A stretch of DNA of 64,000 nt from assembly GCA_904063045.1 (NCBI GenBank), contig CAJFCJ010000002.1:806001-870000 (forward strand). The letters run 5' to 3'. The translations under genes and the position numbers were made by a program. The notes under the pieces are model-generated. The model had not been told where the DNA came from. It was given only the letters and a program-made list of their open reading frames with translations, and searched no databases. Of the stretch, positions 61,501 to 64,000 are shown in pieces; within the stretch, counting starts at the first letter, position 1, and each line of letters opens with the position of its first letter. The DNA comes from Dimorphilus gyrociliatus. Lineage: Eukaryota > Annelida > Polychaeta > Dinophilidae.

Positions 61501-64000
61501 TCCCAAATTTCAGGTATATCGGATGCAATAACATTACTATTAATGCAGTCTTCTAAAGTAAGTGATCGGTTTGTTCCAGGTTCTATAAAGACATTGTTTT
61601 CGTCGTCGAATGTTCCAGAGCGTAAAGCATCAGTTAAAGATATTGGTCCTCGCCGAAATAAAATACCTCTCTCTCTCGCTAACATAAGTGGTATATGTTC
61701 ACAATGTTGCTTGTCATATACAGTTTGTTTTTCGGGATCAAAGAAATTTTTTTCCATTGCAGTTTCCAAATCCAAAACTTGATCATCACATTCACCAATA
61801 ATTGCATCATCAATATGAATTAATCCTCGTTTGTATAGCTCTAGTAAAGCATGCGTCTGCTTCTTAGAATCTTTAATTACATCTAACATTTCTGATGAAC
61901 TTTTCTTCTGATTTTGTTTCAAAGCCAAGTTCACTGCTTCATTCAACTTTATAAATTTACCATCAGAGCCATAATCTCCAGACTCCGCATCCAAGATATC
62001 CTTATCGACGGCTTCTTCTAAAGTCAAACGATTATGAGATATAGGATCAAGAACGCATATTGAAGAACGATCGACTATTCCTTTTTCAATAGCATCTAAC
62101 AGAGAATAAACTTCTCCTGTTTTCTTATCGCGTACTACTCCCTCTTTCGGATCATAAAGTCCCTGTTGTAAAAGCTGGTCGATTGTTGGCGGAGAAGTCT
62201 CAGAAATTTCCTTTTCTTTATCAGATACATTTATGGCGAGAAGAATTCCTTGTTCCAACGCTTCCGATAACCTAAGATACCTACCGCTGGCTTTATCTAA
62301 AACTAATTCTGAAACTGGATCATAATAGCTGTTTTTTGATGCCTCTTTTAGAGAACAAACTTCCCCTGACTGAGGATCTTTATACAACAGCTGACCCTTA
62401 TTTAGGTTACAGTTTTCATACAATTGAAGAGCTTCAGATACAGGTAAAACGCTCACTCTCTCACTCACTCCTAGTTCACTTTTTACAACAACATCTACAA
62501 CACTTACCTGTTCATTATTCGAGCCTATAGATTGAATATCTCCAATTGTTTCCTCCCCTTCTAATGCATCTCGATAGAAAGAGCTATCATCTGTATCTGC
62601 TGCAAGACTGCTGCCAATAGCAGTCACAGCTTCACCAGTAGTCGAAGTTGAAGGTATAGTTTCAGTTCTCGTTACTAAAAGCACCGTGATAAGTAAAACT
62701 ATGCATTTTAATATGCACTTTAATTGGTGGAAACTTACTATAGTTATCGTTTACTTCAGGATCAAATGATAAATCTGACTTTTTATCCTCGCTAGATGTA
62801 GATCGTTTGTGATCCTTTTCTGGTCCTATAGCGTCGCTGATAGCTGACTTATAATCAGATCTGCTATCAGATCCACCCGATAAGGGAGCTTCGTAAATAG
62901 AACTAGAATCCGACTCTTTTAGATGTAAATCGCCACAATCGGGATCATTAATGTGACTACTACGATCTTCTACCTTCGCAGGAAAGATAGATGAAGCGAT
63001 AGCAGCTCCCTTAGTTGGGCTCTCTGGCGATTTTTTAGTTTCGCTTTCATTTCGAATATTCTGAATTGTTTCACTATAGTCTTCTACAGACTTTACAGTT
63101 TCTGTTGTAGAAGTTGAAGTTAAAACGAAATGAGGCTGATCAGGAATAATTAAGCCTGCAGAGATGGCAATATCTAATGGTATAGCCTTTCCAGTTGCAG
63201 GATCTAACCATATTTTCTTTTCTGTATCTACAAGTCCACTTTTAATAGCAGCACTTAGCAACATTGGTGTTGACGATGATTCCAAAATATGATCTGTCTT
63301 TGAGCTGCTCACTTTCGGAAGTTCATGTCTCTTTACACTTTCATCTGTACTTTGTACAGTTACAGTTTGCTTAGTTTCTATCGTTAGCTGAGGCTCGTTG
63401 AACTCATTGCCAAATTTATTCCCAGATTCTGTTATTAATAGATTTAACTCAGCTGCTTTGGATAGATCTATATCCCCAAGTTGGGGATGATGAAAGGTAC
63501 CAGTTGCAGGGTCTATAAGTCCTCTTTGATTACCTTCTTCTAGGGATATTATTTCATTAGTATTGGGATCAATTATTTTTTCAATAGCCTCTATTCTGTT
63601 TTGATCTTTGAAGGGTTGTAATCTAACAGGTCTCCTTATAAATCCTTCATCATAGGCTTGTTTTATGCTTTGTATCTCACCAGTTTTTGTGTTACAAAAA
63701 GTTTGTTTATCTAGATCCAGTATTTTGCGATTTAAAGCTTCTTGAATAGACAACATTTCATTATCTGCTACATCGTAGACGACACTTATCTCAATTGGTT
63801 CTTCTTGAATATGTGCTTCAACCGTTACATAGGTTGCCTCATCTCTCGGTAAATCGTCGTAATCTCCATCGTCTGTTTCCTCTTCAGCTTTTATATAACC
63901 TCTTTCTATTGCCTCCAAAATAGACATTTGCTCTCCAGTATAAGTATTCATATATCTACCAGCAATTCTATTAGTAATACCTCGTCTTTCTGCTTCTTCG
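30123..64000 (-). CDS. shot: Spectraplakin short stop (shot / MACF / kakapo), 5' part outside window
   Basis: Giant cytoskeletal linker that cross-links actin and microtubules. Exons in coding order: 64000-62739 (open at the edge), 62674-43828, 43466-43314, 43263-43093, 43058-41426, 41333-41187, 41087-40725, 40672-38955, 38898-38785, 38726-38613, 38559-38347, 38291-32981, optional 32853-32827, 32669-32557, 32503-32390, 32328-32211, 31533-31349, 30650-30123. Every junction keeps phase. Domain order is plectin repeats, Ser-rich linker, spectrin-type rod, two EF-hands, GAS2 domain, Ser/Arg tail: the MACF/Shot plan. CH and plakin domains must lie beyond 64000. The plectin exon is frameshifted as given (57802). 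With one base restored, the in-window coding length is about 10,377 codons. In Drosophila the plakin-repeat exon is alternatively included; that is likely here too. Confidence 0.96.
31534..32210 (-). other. shot intron
   Basis: 677 bp, AT-rich. No additional in-phase exon that I can defend. Confidence 0.5.
32211..32503 (-). CDS. shot: shot GAS2 (GAR) microtubule-binding domain
   Basis: Two exons, 32503-32390 and 32328-32211, encode about 77 residues aligning with the GAS2-related domain of MACF. The first has [27 protein letters not shown] with its metal-binding Cys pattern; the second has [19 protein letters not shown] and [12 protein letters not shown], the signature end of the domain. Confidence 0.95.
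32557..32669 (-). CDS. shot: shot EF-hand 2 exon
   Basis: Encodes [15 protein letters not shown] followed by the loop [12 protein letters not shown], a canonical Ca-binding EF-hand. Enters in phase 1 and leaves in phase 0. The first EF-hand ([12 protein letters not shown]) ends the preceding 5.3-kb exon. Confidence 0.95.
32827..32853 (-). CDS. shot: Candidate 27-nt cassette microexon of shot between the EF-hands
   Basis: Flanked by TTCTTAG and GTAAAA on the minus strand. It enters and leaves in phase 1, so it can be included or skipped. It inserts nine residues, mainly Arg, Met, Ala, Asn, Trp and Lys (RMANWARK core), into the linker between the two EF-hands. No transcript evidence is available here. 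Confidence 0.6.
32936..32956. repeat. Short (TA)n run
   Basis: About 20 bp of TA repeats in the intron just downstream of the 5.3-kb shot rod exon. Confidence 0.7.
32981..38291 (-). CDS. shot: shot 5.3-kb spectrin-rod exon with EF-hand 1
   Basis: A single uninterrupted exon of 5,311 bp (about 1,770 codons) made almost wholly of helical spectrin-type repeats. The recurring signature is a Trp about every 110 residues, as in [30 protein letters not shown] and LNNKWDVV. The end leaves the rod and enters EF-hand 1. No stop or frameshift. Confidence 0.95.
38347..43466 (-). CDS. shot: shot N-terminal and middle spectrin-rod exons
   Basis: Nine rod exons: 43466-43314, 43263-43093, 43058-41426, 41087-40725, 40672-38955, 38898-38785, 38726-38613 and 38559-38347, plus the Ser-rich exon 41333-41187 described separately. 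Introns are 38-98 bp. Spectrin-type signatures such as [25 protein letters not shown] and [11 protein letters not shown] recur. Exons 38898-38785 and 38726-38613 are both 114 bp in phase 0 and could be skipped without breaking the frame. Confidence 0.92.
41187..41333 (-). CDS. shot: shot Ser/Arg/Pro-rich linker exon
   Basis: 147 bp, phase 1 to phase 1, encoding a disordered [16 protein letters not shown]-type stretch inserted between spectrin-type rod segments. Its symmetric phase makes it a good cassette-exon candidate. The SP and TP motifs suggest proline-directed phosphorylation. Confidence 0.8.
43467..43827 (-). other. shot intron between plectin exon and rod
   Basis: 361 bp, AT-rich, donor GTTTGT and acceptor TTATAG. 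It marks the boundary where isoforms lacking plectin repeats would rejoin the rod. No exon seen inside. Confidence 0.5.
43828..62674 (-). CDS. shot: shot giant plectin-repeat exon, frameshifted at 57802
   Basis: 18,847 bp as given; 18,848 bp would fit both splice phases exactly (enters phase 1, leaves phase 0). It encodes only plectin/plakin repeats of about 38 residues with the signature x-DP-x-TGE-x-L-SL-x-EAI-x-x-GLID. Positions 62674 to about 59450 carry diverged repeats; about 59094-44400 is the higher-order array; 44400-43828 ends in a diverged repeat and a charged segment. At 57802-57803 a G is missing relative to all other module copies, giving an immediate TGA at 57800-57798; the frame beyond stays open for 4,672 codons. 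Plectin repeats bind intermediate filaments in vertebrates. Insects lack cytoplasmic intermediate filaments, so the function is unclear; in flies this isoform localises to epithelial junctions. Confidence 0.93.
44400..59094 (-). repeat. Higher-order tandem array: 5,823-bp unit, about 2.5 copies
   Basis: Any stretch from about 44400 recurs 5,823 bp later with no indel until 57802 (for example 45002, 50825 and 56648; or 46754 and 52577). The unit is 1,941 codons. It contains four modules of about 1,455-1,458 bp, told apart by a marker segment: [12 protein letters not shown] (D), GSKDKDNSC (A), [13 protein letters not shown] (B) and [11 protein letters not shown] (C). In coding order the array reads C-D-A-B-C-D-A-B-C-D. 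Stretches compared by eye are identical between copies. Identity fades at 59095-59210, where substitutions first appear, and at about 44400. Confidence 0.95.
57798..57803 (-). other. Single-base deletion with premature TGA in plectin exon
   Basis: The plus strand reads ATCAAGGTTTAG here but ATCAAGGGTTTAG at the equivalent place in the other ten module boundaries (for example near 44700, 46155, 50523 and 59253). The lost G turns the Pro-Leu junction into Pro then TGA. Both sides are otherwise open and in phase with their splice sites. Confidence 0.95.
62739..64000 (-). CDS. shot: shot exon with diverged plectin repeats, open at window edge
   Basis: Open from the window edge (reading [13 protein letters not shown] before the first Met at 63951) to a GTAAGT donor at 62738. 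It joins 62674 across a 64-bp intron in phase 1. It encodes several diverged plectin-like units ([58 protein letters not shown]), acidic linkers and a Ser/Asp/Lys-rich stretch at the 3' end. The upstream exons with CH and plakin domains are not in the window. Confidence 0.9.

Noticed and set aside
43922-62530. Many long plus-strand open frames (up to 311 codons) opposite the shot plectin exon
   Set aside because: They recur with the 5,823-bp and 1,455-bp periods of the plectin repeats, have biased Ser/Ile/Pro composition, and are the antisense reading of one repetitive codon pattern; no independent domain.
62684-62684. Apparent start of a separate 1,628-residue protein
   Set aside because: The initiating codon is GTG inside a 64-bp intron; the frame is simply the next shot exon, entered at 62674 through a TTTTAG acceptor in phase 1.

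Overview
The window is nuclear DNA of an arthropod, almost certainly an insect. Most genes have small introns with GT-AG ends, intergenic DNA is AT-rich with (TA)n microsatellites, and the recognisable genes are animal ones: Fak, an LMO/Beadex-type LIM-only gene, FCP1, N-myristoyltransferase and the spectraplakin short stop (shot/MACF). A hymenopteran would fit the compact genes and base composition, but I cannot establish the order from sequence alone. All exon boundaries below were assembled by eye from splice sites, reading phase and protein similarity.

Layout. 1-5133 (-): 5' part of focal adhesion kinase, from the FERM domain to the first residues of the kinase domain; the gene runs off the left edge. 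8371-9630 (-): a complete four-exon seven-helix receptor resembling the cAMP-receptor/GPR157-like group. 13587-18916 (-): a complete LIM-only gene (Bx/dLMO) with two LIM domains, long introns carrying GC-richer islands, a TATA plus initiator core promoter and an adjacent CTCF-like motif. 23012-25211 (-) and 25747-28004 (+): FCP1 CTD phosphatase and N-myristoyltransferase, divergent from a shared 535-bp promoter region. 28325-28739 (-) and 28971-29738 (+): a PLAC8-family protein and an EF-hand protein, divergent around a perfect CRE palindrome. 30123-64000 (-): the 3' half or more of shot.

The right half of the window is one gene. Reading shot from N to C: a 5' exon that continues past position 64000 with diverged plectin repeats; one exon of about 18.8 kb coding only plectin repeats; about ten exons of spectrin-type rod (one of 5.3 kb); two EF-hands with an in-frame 27-nt microexon between them; a GAS2 microtubule-binding domain; and a Ser/Arg-rich tail. 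The actin-binding CH domains and plakin domain must lie beyond the window.

The outstanding feature is inside the plectin exon. Ten modules of about 485 residues, each about 13 plectin repeats, fall into four types ordered C-D-A-B-C-D-A-B-C-D. The four-module set therefore forms a 5,823-bp (1,941-codon) higher-order repeat present about 2.5 times, and the copies look identical at nucleotide level. A single missing G at 57802-57803 breaks the frame in one copy and creates an immediate TGA. This is either a consensus error in an almost unresolvable repeat or a real truncating lesion. With that base present, the shot coding sequence in this window alone is about 10,400 codons.
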